64,000 nt of DNA from Anolis sagrei (taxonomy: Eukaryota > Chordata > Lepidosauria > Squamata > Anolidae). The DNA lies in contig NC_090022.1 of assembly GCF_037176765.1 (NCBI RefSeq), positions 175,296,117-175,360,116 of the forward strand, given 5' to 3'. Of the stretch, positions 12,501-26,208 are shown one piece after another. The notes under the pieces were generated by a model. It made no database searches. It was not told where the DNA came from and worked only from the letters and a program-made list of their open reading frames with translations. The position numbers were made by a program, and so were the translations under genes. The first letter of the stretch is position 1. Each line of letters starts with the position of its first letter.

Positions 12501-15500
12501 ACCTCACATGGGGCACCCAGAATCCTTCTGTCAGTCTACACTTGATCTTAGCCAAAAGGCCAGTCATTCCTCTCCCTAAAGTGTCATGCTGCCTCAAGTA
12601 AGGCAGGGATAGCCAATACTCCAGAAGACAGGAGCAGAACTCAAAATGATATTAACAGATTTGAGAGATGGGCCAAAATAACAAAATGAAGTTCAACAGT
12701 GACAAATGCAAGATACTCCACTTAGGCAGAAAAAAAATGAAAGGCAAAGATACAGAATGGGGGACGATGCCTGGCTTGAGAGCAGTACATGTGAAAAAGG
12801 TCTTGAAGTCCTCGTGGGCAATAAGTTAAACACGAGTCAACAATGTGATGCGGTGGCAAAAAAAGCCAATGGGATTTTGACCTGCATCAATAGGAGCATA
12901 GTGTCTAGATCTAGGGAAGTAATGCTACCCCTCTATTCTGCTTTGGTTAGACCACACCTGGAATATTGTGTCCAATTCTGGGCACCACAATTCAAGAGAG
13001 ATATTGACAAGCTGGAATGTGTCCAGAGGAGGGCGACTAAAATGATCAAGGATCTGGAGAACAAGCCCCATGAGGAGTGGCTTAAAGAGCTGGGCATGTT
13101 TAGCCTGAAGAAGAGAAGGCTGACAGAAGACATCATTACTGTTGGATAACGCTTTTAACTAGGAGACTCAAATTGATATGTTTTTATTGATATTGATTGG
13201 TTTTATATTTAAATTTATTGCTTTTAAATTGTATTGATATTGACTGTAAACCGCTCCGAGTCGCCTGTGGGCTGAGAGGGGCAGTATATAAATGTAGTAA
13301 ATAAATAAATAATAAATAATCATAGCCATGTATAAATATGTGAGAGGAAGTCACAGGGAGAAGGGAGCAAACTTGTTTTCTGCTTCCCTGGAGACTAGGA
13401 CGCGGAGCAATGGCTTCAAACCACAAGAAAGGAGATTCCATCTGAACATTAGGAAGAACTTCCTGACTGTGAGAGCCGTTCAGCAGTGGAACTCTCTGTC
13501 TCGGAGTGTGGTAGAGACTCCATCTTTGGAGGCTTTTAAACAGGCGCTGGATGGCCATCTGTCAGGGGTGCTTTGAATGCAATTTTCCTGCTTTTTGGCA
13601 GGGGGGTTGGACTGGATGGCCTGTGAGGTCTCTTCCAACTCTATGATTCTACTCTGATGGTGAGACAAGGTATCAGTCAAGAGCCAGCATGACATATTGG
13701 TTTGAGTGCTGGACTAGGATTCTGGGAGAGCAGGGATCGAATCTTTCCACAACCATGGAGAGATTAAGGTGATTTAGTAAAGTCACATCCTCTCTACCTC
13801 ACACCGAGGCAATGACAATCCTCTTCTGAGTGAACCTTGCCATGAAAATCTGGCGATAATATATTCCTGTATGGGTTGCCATAAGTAAAAAAAAAAAATG
13901 ACTTGAAGCCACACAAGAACAAAAATGGGACATAAATTACACTGTGTAACACAATTTTTGTTCCTGGGTTATAAATGTGATTTCCTAATTGGTTCAATCA
14001 TATAAACATGGAAAAAATGTATTAAAAAGGTTTCTCAGGACATCCAGTAGAATATTTTGCTATAGTTTTCAATAAATATCTTATAGAGTCGTGGCAGCCA
14101 TGAAAACAAATTTTCTGGAACATATCTTTCAAATAAACACGAAATAACACTTTCAAATCAGGAACAGATCCCCCCCCCCCCCCCAAATTTTGTTACATAG
14201 TGTTATACACACAGGGACAATACAGAGAAGGAGAAGGAGATTTCCCCTCTGAGATGGCATGGTTATGTCGGATAGCAAGAGTACGTCATTCCCCGTTCTA
14301 TTCTCACCTGCGTCAAGGTCAGCCCCAGTGTCGACATTTGACCCTCAATCTCTGTGATCTGCCCCACGAGGTGGCCCAGTTCAGTCTCTAGGGCTTCCAG
14401 TTCTGCTGCCTGGTGTTCCCGTAACTCCTGGAAAAGGCGGAAGAGAAAGAAGAAATTGGGAGGAGGAACAGGCTTGTTTCCTTCTTCCCTAGAGACTAGG
14501 ACACTGAACAATGGCTTCAAACTTCAGGAAAGGAGATTCTACATGAACATTAGGAAGACCTTCCTAACTATGAGAGCTGTTCAGAAGTGGAACTCTCTGC
14601 CCCAGAGTGTGGTGGAGGCTCCTTCTTAGGAAGCTTTTAAACAGAGGCTGGATAGCCATCTGCCAGGGATGCTTTTAATGCAATTTTCCTGCTTCTTGGC
14701 AGGGGGTTGGACTGGATGGCCCACAAGGTCTCTTCCAAGTCTATGAGTCTATGATTTTGTTGGACAAATGTGGAATTAACAATTTGGATTGAACTACCAA
14801 AATAAAAATATGGAACACAACTAATTGTACTATACAGAGTACAGACTATATTCCAAATGGTATCCTCAGTAATGATTCCAAAAGGTTTCAGGAGACAGAG
14901 AAGGAACGTGCGAGAGCCAGGCGGTAAAATATATTGGTTTAAAAATTTGGCTAGGACCCCAGAAGACCTGGTTTCTGATCCCTAAGCAATCATGTAACTT
15001 CTCTGAGAGACTTTAGGCAACTCACGTTCTCTCAACCTTAGAGGAAGGCCATGGCAAATCTCCTCTGAACAAATTCTGCCAAGAAACCCCTGTAATGGGT
15101 TCCCTTTAGGGCTGTCATAAGTCAGAACTGTCAGCCACACAATTTACATGTAAGTCAACCTTAAAACTTGAAGTCACACAACAGCAACAGCACATACGAG
15201 GGTTGAATGAAAAGTAATGCCTCCACCTTCGTTATTTGGGTTTGGATGAGAATATTTTATTAAATCAAATGCAGAAATAATCCTTGGAATGTGCTCTTTA
15301 ACTACTACTATTCACTTTTCCACATAATCACCAGACAATCGGATACATTTCTGCCAAGAATGAACAAGTTTTCTGAAGCCATCATGGAAGAAATCGAATC
15401 TCTGTTTCTGCAACCCATCTTGCACAGCCAAGCAAAGCAATAATGTGACCCACACATTCTTGTGAAACGCCAATTATGTTTGAAATTTCTCTCTGAGTGA

Positions 15501-18500
15501 TACGACGATCATCCTGAATCAATCGCCCAAGGGCTGAGAAAAGCGGTATATAAATGAAGTAAATAAATAAATATGTCAACCTTTTGCTTGTGAAACTCAG
15601 TGGTTGCTGTCACAGGACATCCAACTCTTTGTTTGTCATGCAAGTCAGATGTTCCCACCTCAACATCTATAAACTTACTCACTCAACGACGCACAGTACT
15701 CACAACAACACAATCACCATAAACAGCTCTGATGAATCTCCTTTGAGATGATACCTTCCGCTGTCAAGAATTCAATGACTGCACATTGCTTAAGTTGCAT
15801 TGACTGACCGTCTGTGCAGGATTACATACTTCGCACTTTAACAACACAACCATTCAATGCTAAAGCTTCCCGCCAAAATGGAATTGTAGAGGAGAGTCTA
15901 CTGAAGAAGCCAGTACCTGCCGCATACCAGTACTGCCATCTGTCGAGGAGTTATGAAGGTGGAGGCATTACTTTTCATTCAACCCTCATATGTAAGCTGT
16001 ACCAAGATCTTGTTTGGCCACAGAGCAGGATAAAATAGACATAAATAAGTAAATAGTATGAATGAGCATTGGATGAATGAACACTCCAAAGGTCAGAGTG
16101 GGTGCCTGTGTTTGAACTCTCATTATTGTTAACTGAAATCCTCTAAACACAACACCCAATCTCCTATCTATATTTCTGTAGGAAATAGACCCAAGAGAAA
16201 TAGTTTTCCACTCCAATATGCCACCAGCATCTTAAGTCCTGCTCCCAGTGTTGTTGTTTTACCTGTTCGGATGAACGGGAGATGGGCAACACTTGCACTT
16301 GAACTGGAGGCTCTTCTTCCTGGTGGGAAACCAAAGGGAGGGTCAACATAAGGCCCTGACATCTTTTCCCCAATCCCATTTGCCCCATAACATATTTCTA
16401 CCCAGCTGGTATAGCCAGAATGACTTTGGAGCAACAGCAAATTCAATCTTTTTCAAGATGTTCACCAACCTGGTGCTTGCTCCCTCATGCTGCTTCATAC
16501 CTGCTTACAGGCCAAATGCTGGGAATGGGTGAAGCGAGACCCCTTGGCCAGAGCTCCAGCATGCTCACGGCCCATGCCAAAAGTACCCAAGAGCTGGATT
16601 AGGTCACGGGAGGTTGTTCCTGGGTGGGTTGAAGCAGCACGAGAAGCCCCTTGCCGGAGCTGGTCCAGGAGACGGCGCTGCAACCGCTGCTGCTTCCACT
16701 GGTGGTATTCCTGAGTGAAAAAGAAAGGAGAAGAGAGAGCGTCACTACAGACTGGTGAGAGAAAAGGAGGCTAAGCAAAGATTCTTGAGAAGAACAGCCT
16801 GCCAAACTAAGGTGGGCGGGCGTGGAGATCCTATTCCTTCTTGTTGATGCTTAGGAACTCAGGGGAGAGCCCAAGTTTTGGGGACTTGGTGAATGTAAAG
16901 AGGGAACCAATCCAGGAATCTAGTCAGGCACCATGAATGTTCTGTGGGAGTTTGCTAAGAGACTCATAGAAAAGCTTAACTGCAGTGCAGTGAGAAGAGA
17001 TTTCAGGGCCAAAGCACCGGGACTTTTTAAATGTGCATATAGGCTTTCCTCTCCTATTATGTTAGAGTACATTAGATTTGTTTAATGGTCTTATTGGCTT
17101 TAATTATGTATCCTTAATATTTCTATGTTTAATACTTTTTTAATGTTCCTATTTGTCATGTTTTAATTCATACATTGTTATGAGTTTTAATGTTAGCTGT
17201 TTTGAGTCTCCTTTGGCAGAGAAAAAGCAGAGTATAAATATGTCTGTGTGTGTGTGTGTATACTAGCTGTACCTGCCATGCGCTGCTATGCCCAACCTTC
17301 CCTCCCTCCCTCCTTCCCTCCCTCTTTCTTTCCTTTTTTATTTCTCTTCTTCTTTCTTCCGCCTCTACCTGTTTCTTTCCTCCCTTTTTTGTTGATTACA
17401 TCCTTCCTTCTCTCTTTCCTTCCCACTCTCCTTCTGTCTTAAGTTCCTTCTCTCCTTCCTTCTCTCTCTCCTTTCACTTTTTATTTTCTTCTCTCCTTCC
17501 TTCCTTCTCTCCTGCCTTCTTTCCTTCCTTCATTCCTTCCTTCTTTCCCTCCTTCTCTCGTTACTTCTCGACTATCCCTTCCAACTCTATTCTATGAGTC
17601 TATTTAACCTGTATTATATAGTAATATACAATAGTAACATATTATATAGTAATATATATATAACAGTAATATATAAAATATTGTAATTATATCTTATTAT
17701 ATATATACTAACCATCCCCTGCCACGTGTTGCTGTGGCCCACATGGGGGTTCTGTGTGGGAGGCTTAGCCCAATTTTATCGTTGGTGGGGTTCAGAATGC
17801 TCTGTAATTGTAGGTGAACTATAAATTCCAGCAACTACAACTCCCAAATGTCAAGATTCTATTTTCCCCAAACTCCACCAGTGTTCATATTTGGGCATAT
17901 TGAGTATTGACTTTGGGTGCATCTACACTGTAGATTTTATGGAGGGAGGAGGATGAGGTCGGGGAGGGGAGGAGAAAAAGGCTTGAAGAAGGGAAGAAGC
18001 CAGTGCGGGGAGAAGGAAGAGGCATGGAGAAGCGGAGGAGGAGGAGGCCACCTTCCTGCTATAGCAGGGAAAGAAAAGCCTGCAATGACCATCTACTCCA
18101 ACCTCGCCAACTCGGTCGGCCAGTGCGGGGAGGAGGCAGAGGCCTGGGGAAGGAGAGGAGAAAGAAGCCACCCTCTCACCATTGCGGTGTGCCTCTGATC
18201 TCAGGACGACTACTCCAGTAGCCAGTGGGGGGGGGGGGAGGTGGAGGAGGATGAGACCTGTGGGGGAGGAGGAAGAGGCATGGAGAAGCAGAGGAGGAGG
18301 AGACCACCCTCCTGACACAGCAGGGAAAGAGAAGGGCCTCCATGCAGCAAGCCTCCACCTCCACTCACATAGTGCCCAGTCTCGCTGGTGTGTGTGTGTG
18401 TGTGTGGCCATGCATGCGCACCTGGCTCCTAATGCTTTAACAGCCAGCTGATTCCCTGTGCTGAGGAGGGGGCGTGGCCGTGGGTGTCTTTGTGGACATG

Positions 18501-20323
18501 TGCTGTTTCTCCCTGTAGGAATTTTGGATGTATAAGTCCTTTCTGCTTTTTTGTTGTTGATTTTTTGAGTGAAGGACATACATTGGGTTGTTAGGTGTAT
18601 GTTGCCCAAATTTGGTGTCAATTCATCCAGTGGTTTTTGAGTTATGTTAATCCCACAAATGAACATTACATTTATATATATATATACACACACACACAGA
18701 ATGCATATCCATGGATAGATTAATGTATTACAAACAGCCAAGGGAAACTGGAGAGCATGGTTGTGTAGTAACTGTCATGATGTACATCATCACTTCTGAA
18801 TTCATTCCCACATTACTGTACAACACTAAATCAAGAGAGCCAGATTCACTTCCATCTGTGATGCTCACCTCTGGAGTCATGCGTGATCCAAGGCCCTGGC
18901 TCTTCCACTCATTCTCCCAGTCTTGGGCTGCACTGAGTTCAGCCATGTTGAGTTCAAACAGAGAGGGCACCAAGGATGTCGGTTGGGGCAGCTGGGCTGA
19001 AACTGGGGGCAGGAACTTGACAAAAAACTCTTTTCTCTCTAGAGAGAAAAGGAAGAAATCAGTCTCATTAACCTCACTTGCTGGAGTATACTTTGGGTTG
19101 ACCATATATAGGCCAAATGTTAGGAGAGCAGCTTTCACCTCCAACTGTAGAGCTTAAAATTCCTTTCCTGACATCAGTGGGATTTACTCTCCATGAAAAT
19201 GACATCTGAACAGACTAAAGGTCTACATGATCGAAGAAAAACATTTGAGTCTAATTTTCAACTGACCATAGAACCAGAGCATACAACCAGGCAAAGCAAA
19301 CCACACAAACCAGGATTACATTCCTTTGCTTTTTACACATGCACACATACTCACAAACTTTGATTCAATAAATTTCATCAAGTGTATACTCTTAGACTAC
19401 CATGTTCAATACAGCTGTGAATCTACATTGATCATCTCTACTTGAAAGAGAAATAAAAAAGGGTGAGTTTTACAGTCTTTTCTACTTGGGAGTCTGGAGC
19501 TAAGGCCATGTAATATGAACACTGTTTTTAAAATTCTAAAAATGTCATTTAATTTCAAAAAGAGAGTTTGGGAAGAGGAAAAAAGGGTTAGATTTACGGC
19601 AAGACTATTGTGTTTATATATACATACACACTGGAAAAGAGGTGTGCTATAGGGAGTAGCAGAGATACTTGCATTTTTTTCTGATACTTGATGACAAAGG
19701 AGGCCTTGACATAGAGGCATTCCTTCAAGATAACTGTAACAGAAAACTGGTGCAGGTCCTGAAATATTTCAGGCTTTCCTGGGACAAAAATCTGAGGTCT
19801 TTTGGTTTGTAGGCTTTCACAAACAAACAAAAAAACCCCAACTTTGTGAAAATCATCATAAATTAGTGAAACTATTTATATCTTGCCCATCGGCAGGGCA
19901 GGAAATATTCACAATGATTCATTTTTGTTTGTAAGATCCATATCCCTATTGGGCAAAGGCCAAGGACCCGTCTGAGTAAAGAAATCCCACTTCCTGAGTT
20001 GCTCACTCTCTGAAGAGGGACTATGAAACATGTAGTCAGGTTATTTTCTGCAGAGATTGCTCCAGTCTATTTTATGCAGTGCCTACAGCAAAATGAATTT
20101 CTAAGATCCTAAAATTAGTATGAGATAATTTGTTGAACAATTTATGAGATACTGTATATACTCGAGTATAAGCCTAGTTTTTCAGCCCCTTTTTTAGGCT
20201 GAAAAAGCTCCCCTCGGCTTATACTCAAGTCAAGGTTATTTATTATTTTATTCTGTTATTAGTATTATTTTTATTTCATGTATTTTACTTTCTTTATTAT
20301 TATTACATTTACAATATTTTACC

Positions 20324-20363
<40 letters not shown>

Positions 20364-23300
20364 ATTTATTATACTTTATTACTATTGCATTTATTATTTT
20401 ACTCTATTATTACATTTATTTTATTCTCTTTATTATTGTTGGAAGGATGTGTAAGTATATTTACATTGAAGAAGGTTAAAATAATGATTTAATCAGAGTT
20501 TGGCAGTCTTATCTCAAATTACACTTTTATGTAAATATTCAAAAACATTTCACCTCCTGGTGCCTCAATTAATGTAATTTTATTGGTATCTATTTTTATT
20601 TTGAAATTTACCCGTAGCGGCTGCATTTCCCACCCTCGGCTTATACTCGAGTCGATATATTTTCCCAATTTTTGTGGTAAAATTAGGTGCCTCGGTTTAT
20701 ATTCGGGTTGGCTTATACCCAGTATATACAGTAATTTGTTGAACAAAGTACCATCTTCCCTTACATCAGCAGTTCCCAACCTTTCTTGACCAGGGATCAC
20801 ACTCCAACATTAGTACCAAAGGAGTTACAAATTAGTTTATGGTCAACTTTAGATTCGGTTTGGGGTGCTGCTTCAGAAAATTGAATTGGATACACCACAT
20901 CAGCTATGATACAGAACATATACCATGGTCAGCACCAGGGAAGGAGTGCCCGGTGGCATGAAAGAAGCAGAAATAAAATAAAATAAAGAGGAAGGAGGCT
21001 CTCGGACCAGATTTTCGTTCTCATGGACCACTGCTGGTCTGAGGCCCACAGGTTAAGAACCACTGCCTTACATACTTCAGTATTTGTTTGCATTGTAGTC
21101 TTCTTTATATTGATTCAGTAGAGGATGCCTCATGAATCAGGGATCTTTCTGACATTCTTTGCAACACACACACACATAATTATACATACAAACTAGCACC
21201 ACATTGACTCTACTGTGGATGCAGGAAGGTCATTAGATTCAGAAAACTGGAGCTTGTATGAAATGAGAGCCTGCAGAAACTTTGAGACTGAGACAAAGAC
21301 ATTAAGTTTTCACAGACTTAATCTGTTTCCTCATTAGGTGCATAGAGTTAACTCATTCATAGGAATGAACCTATGAATTCATGAGTAGCCACATAAATGC
21401 AAAACTTGTGGGTATGGTGAGGATTGAGGAATAATGATTCCTGAGGGACAACCATAGTTAAGACTGAATGTGCCCCTCATTGCCACAGCTATTGTATTTC
21501 TATGGCTATTCATACAGTCAGCTCATAAAGATCCATTCTTATGCATTGGCTTACTCTATTCATAAGGAAATAGACATCAGTTCTAGTCAAGAAAAGGTGG
21601 CGAGACTATACAGAAGATCTGTATAGGAAGGATAATAATATCGAGGATAATTTTGACTGTGTGGTAAGTGAATTAGAAGCAGACATCCTGAGGAGTGAGG
21701 TTGAGTGGGCCTTAAGTAGCATTGCTAACAACAAGGCAGCAGGAGACGACGGGATCCCAGCTGAACTGTTTAAAATCTTGGAAGATGATGCTGTCAAGGT
21801 GATGCATGCCATATGCCAGCAAATATGGAAAACACAAGAATGGCCATTAGACTGGAAAAAAATCAACTTATATCTCCATACCAAAAAAGGGAAATGCGAA
21901 AGACTGTTCAAACTTCCGCACAGTGGCCCTTATTTCTCATGCCAGTAAAGTAAAGCTCAAGATCCCTCAAGGAAGACTGCAGCAATACATAGAGAGAGAG
22001 TTGCCAGATATACATACTGGGTTTAGAAAAGGCAGAGGAACAAGAGACCAAATTGCCAATATCTGCTAGATAATGGAGAAAGGCAGGGAGTTTCAGAAAA
22101 AACATCTAGTTCTGTTTTATTGACTATTCTAAAGCCTTTGGCTGTATGGATCATAATAAATTATGGCAAGTTCTTGGTGGTATGGGCATACCAAGCCACC
22201 TTGTCTCTCTCCTGAGAAATCTGTATAAGGACCAAGTAGCAAGAGTAAGAACTGACCACGGAACAACAGACTGGTTCAAGATTGGGAAAGGCGTACGGCA
22301 TGACTATATACTCTCATCCGACCTATTCCACTTGTATGCAGAACACATCATGCGATATACAGAGCTTGACAAATACAAGGCTGGGGTGAAAATTGCTGGA
22401 AGAAACATTAACAACCTTAGATATGCAGATGACACCACTTTGATGGCCGAAAGCGAGGAGGAGCTGAGGAGCCTTCTAATCAAGGTGAAAGAAGAAAGTG
22501 CAAAAGCTGGGTTGCAATTAAACATCAAGAAAACCAAGATTATGGCAACAAGAATGATTGACAACTGGGAAATAGAGGGAGAAAACGTGGAGGCAGTGAC
22601 AGACTTTGTATTTCTAGGTGCAAAGATTACTGCAGACGCAGACTGCAGCCAGGAAATCAGGAGATGCTTACTTCTTGGGAGGAGAGCAATGACAAATCTC
22701 GATAAAATAGTGAAGAGTAGAGACATCACACTGGCAACAAAGATCCGCTTAGTTAAAGCAAAGGTATTCCCCATAGTCACCTACGGATGTGAGAGCTGGA
22801 CCACAGGGAAGGCTTAGCGAAGGAAGATAGATGCTTTTGAACTGTGGTGTTGGAGGAAAGTTCTGAGAGTGTCTTGGACCATAAAAAGATCCAACCAGTC
22901 CATACTTCAGGAAATAAAGCCTGACTGGTCATTGGAGGGAAGGATAGTAGAGACAAAGTTGAAGTACTTTGGCCACATCATGAGAAGAAAGGAAAGCTTA
23001 GAGAAGACAATGATGCCGGGGAAAATGGAAGGAAAAAGGAAGAGGGGCCGACCAAGGGCAAGATAGATGGATGGTACCCTTGAAGTGACTGGATTGACCT
23101 TGAAGGAGCTGGGGGTGGTGACGACCGACAGGAAGCTCTGGCGTGGGCTGGTCCATGAGGTCACGAAGAGTCGGAAATGACTGAACGAATGAACAACAAC
23201 AACTAGTTTGATTCATGTATCTGGGGAAGTAGACTCAAAAAGCTTACATAACAACTTCTTTGTCTCATTAGTCTCAAAGGTGTTACAGCATTCCTTCATT

Positions 23301-26175
23301 TATGTCTTGAAACCTGGAGGCTGGAAAAGCCTCTTGTTTTGGACTGTTTTTCTCCAAATCCTAGGCTAGCATGTGGACTCTTCAAAGTTTTGCAGCAAAG
23401 TAAATAGTAAAGTCCATCCCAAGAGCAGTTTACTAGCTTCCCTTGTATGTCTTTTCCCCAGGAGTCTTGTGAGCAGAACTCACCTTGGGGTACCTTTCCA
23501 AGGAAGGGGTCTGACTCCCGATGTAGGACCAAAGGTTGAGCCTGGAATCGCTTCAATAGGCAGGAACCCTAGCAGGTGAAAAGGGAGAAAAGAGAGGCTG
23601 AGAAAAATAGTCACATACTCAGAAAGAAATATACACTGAGTGAGCCTCTACCTCAAGGTTATTATTATTATCATTATTATATTAGGAGAACAGTGGAAAA
23701 TAAATAAATTATGTAGTGGCCAGCCTGATCAGAGCAATAAGGAAGCATACCTGTAAAAGTTGCAAGCGAGGGGTACGGCAGGAGGGGGGCACCCATGGAA
23801 TGGCCAGTTGCTCCTTGACGGCAGCAGCAATGGCTTTGTGAAGTGTGGCCGACTTTCCTGCAAAGACACAGCAATTTAGATAGATCCCCATAGCACAAGA
23901 CCCAGTCCTCCTGGTGCCCTGAATCTCTTTCTGCCCAGTGCCCTCCATACCCACAGGCTGGTCAGCATCTTCTGAGGCATCCCGTGGGAGTTTCTCCACC
24001 AAGAAGAGGAGGAGGCGTCGGATTTCAGGTTCGCTGCTGTACAAGAAGGTCTGGTAGCCCACCTCTCCTTGATAGCCTAAGTCCTGGATGATAGAAAATA
24101 TGGTGTAAACTCAGAAACTGAGGTAAGAGTAGCATGGTGGCCATGGGCCCTCAAGACATCCAGTGACTTTGGCTCCAAGCATCCCTATGCTAGGTGAGGT
24201 TTAAGGAAGTCAGAGCAAATGGTCGCTCCATGTCAGAAGGCTCCTTTCCAGGTTTCAGTCTAATTTTTAAAGTTGCTGAACTCTATCCCCAGAATACATT
24301 TGGTATTTTGGATAGCTCTTCTAATGCAATCCAAAATCCAGAGTAAATTCACAATCCCACAATCTGGGCTCTAACTGCTGCTACTGCGGCGGAAAGAAGG
24401 AACTAGAGCGGCAGACCCTCCTACTGGCTATATATACTATCGGGGGGGGGGATGGGGGGGGGTTCCGCCAAAAAAAATCCTTTTAAGATTCTAGAGAGTT
24501 CTGAAACTGTCTCCGCAGGTGCAGAAAACCCATATGTGTGCATTTCACAGGACCACGCAGAGGAAAGAACTGAATACAGTGATTCTGTCACACATGAGCA
24601 TGCCTACTGCTCGGCCACAAAAGACACACAAACCTACAATGCTCCCAATGGGGTTTTCCCCACTGACATTTCTATTCCCTCTAATTTCTAACTGCCTTCT
24701 CTGTTTTTTTCTGTCCCATTTTTCCATTTGCTGTCCTTCCTACTCCTCAAAATGGTAGCCCAAGAAGTCCTTCGCCTTTCACTTTGTTTGGCTTGAAATT
24801 ACACAATTCAAGCTTACAAAACAACATTGTCTTTCTTTTCCAAGACGTTTTTGGGCAAGAGAAAGGGCCATGGGTCAGGTAGGCTTCAGGTAGAAGCTGT
24901 GAAGATTGTAGAAGAGGTCTTAGTGTGGAAGGAATAGGGGTTACCCAGGTGGGCGGTTGCGCCCACAGTCAGTACGTTGCTGGCTTCCAAATCACCATCC
25001 TGAAGTATGAACCTTCTGAGCCCTCACTCAGTGCATCATGTCCCAGAGCTTAGTTATACTCACCTGGCAAGCCTGTGCCAAGCTCATGCCTATCCGGAAG
25101 CGAGCTGACATGCCAGGAGGCAGGATGTGGCTGAGGCCTGCCCCCACTGAAGGACTGATGACACGGAGGCATCGCACCACAGACTCAATAATCAGCTCAG
25201 TGGTGAATTCACGGATACTTTGGACTTCATCCGGGATGTCCCTGAGGAGAAAAAGGGAAAGTCTAGAGATGATAGGTCCTCTGCAAAGTGCTGCCGCCGC
25301 TTCAGTCAACCTGACAGGTGGGGCACTTGTTGCCTTTCAGAAGTTGACCAGCAACTGCTCCTATCATCATCCATCATGACTGAAACTGGCTAGGACGGAT
25401 GGGCACTGGAGCCCAACAACATTTTGAAGGGTTTCTCAGTCCAGCCCTGCAGTTTTCATTCCATCTACTTAGAACAATAGGCAAAAGTACAGCCTCTGGA
25501 GCTACACACAACTCTAGAACTCTTATTTTCTTTTTTCTTTTTTTTTTTTTGCTCCTGCAAACCACCCAAGGAGCTACCCTAATTTACACAAACATTGTCA
25601 TGATTTCAGGCAATTTTGGTCCCAAGCCAGGCAAAAACCACCCAGTGCATAAAAAACACATAAACACAACCCAATTTCATCCCATATCTCAAAATGCCGT
25701 ATATCTCAAAATGCCGTATATCTCAAAATGAAAAGTATTTAGGTTTGTTGTGAGGAGTGGTCCACAAAGAAATGTTGGTGGGAAATTGGCTGCTGGTCTA
25801 GACATAGCTGCCAAGACAGGCCATGGCAGACAGCACAAAATGATTGCCTAAAATGTGAATTCAATTTAAGAAAAACATAATAATAATAATAATAACAATA
25901 ATAATAATAATAATAATAAACTTTATTTATTACTGCACTTGCCCTATAAGCCTTATATCCCACCTGTCACATCAGCACTTTTAATCCTGTACCCATTACT
26001 CTGGCCAGGCCCAGTTTCATTGTGTCTTAGTGTATTGTTTATTGCTTATTGTTATATTGCTTTAATTGTTTTTAATTTGCCTTGGGTTTTGTATTGTTAT
26101 GTTGTGTGTTGAGGCCTTGGCCTTTGTAAGCCACATCGAGTCCTTCGGGAGATGCTAGCGGGGTACAAATAAAGT

Positions 26176-26208
<33 letters not shown>

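Noticed and set aside
17923-18741. 272-aa minus-strand frame
   Set aside because: Low-complexity Ser/Pro/Leu-rich translation of GA-rich Helitron cargo. It runs through simple repeats and matches no known family.
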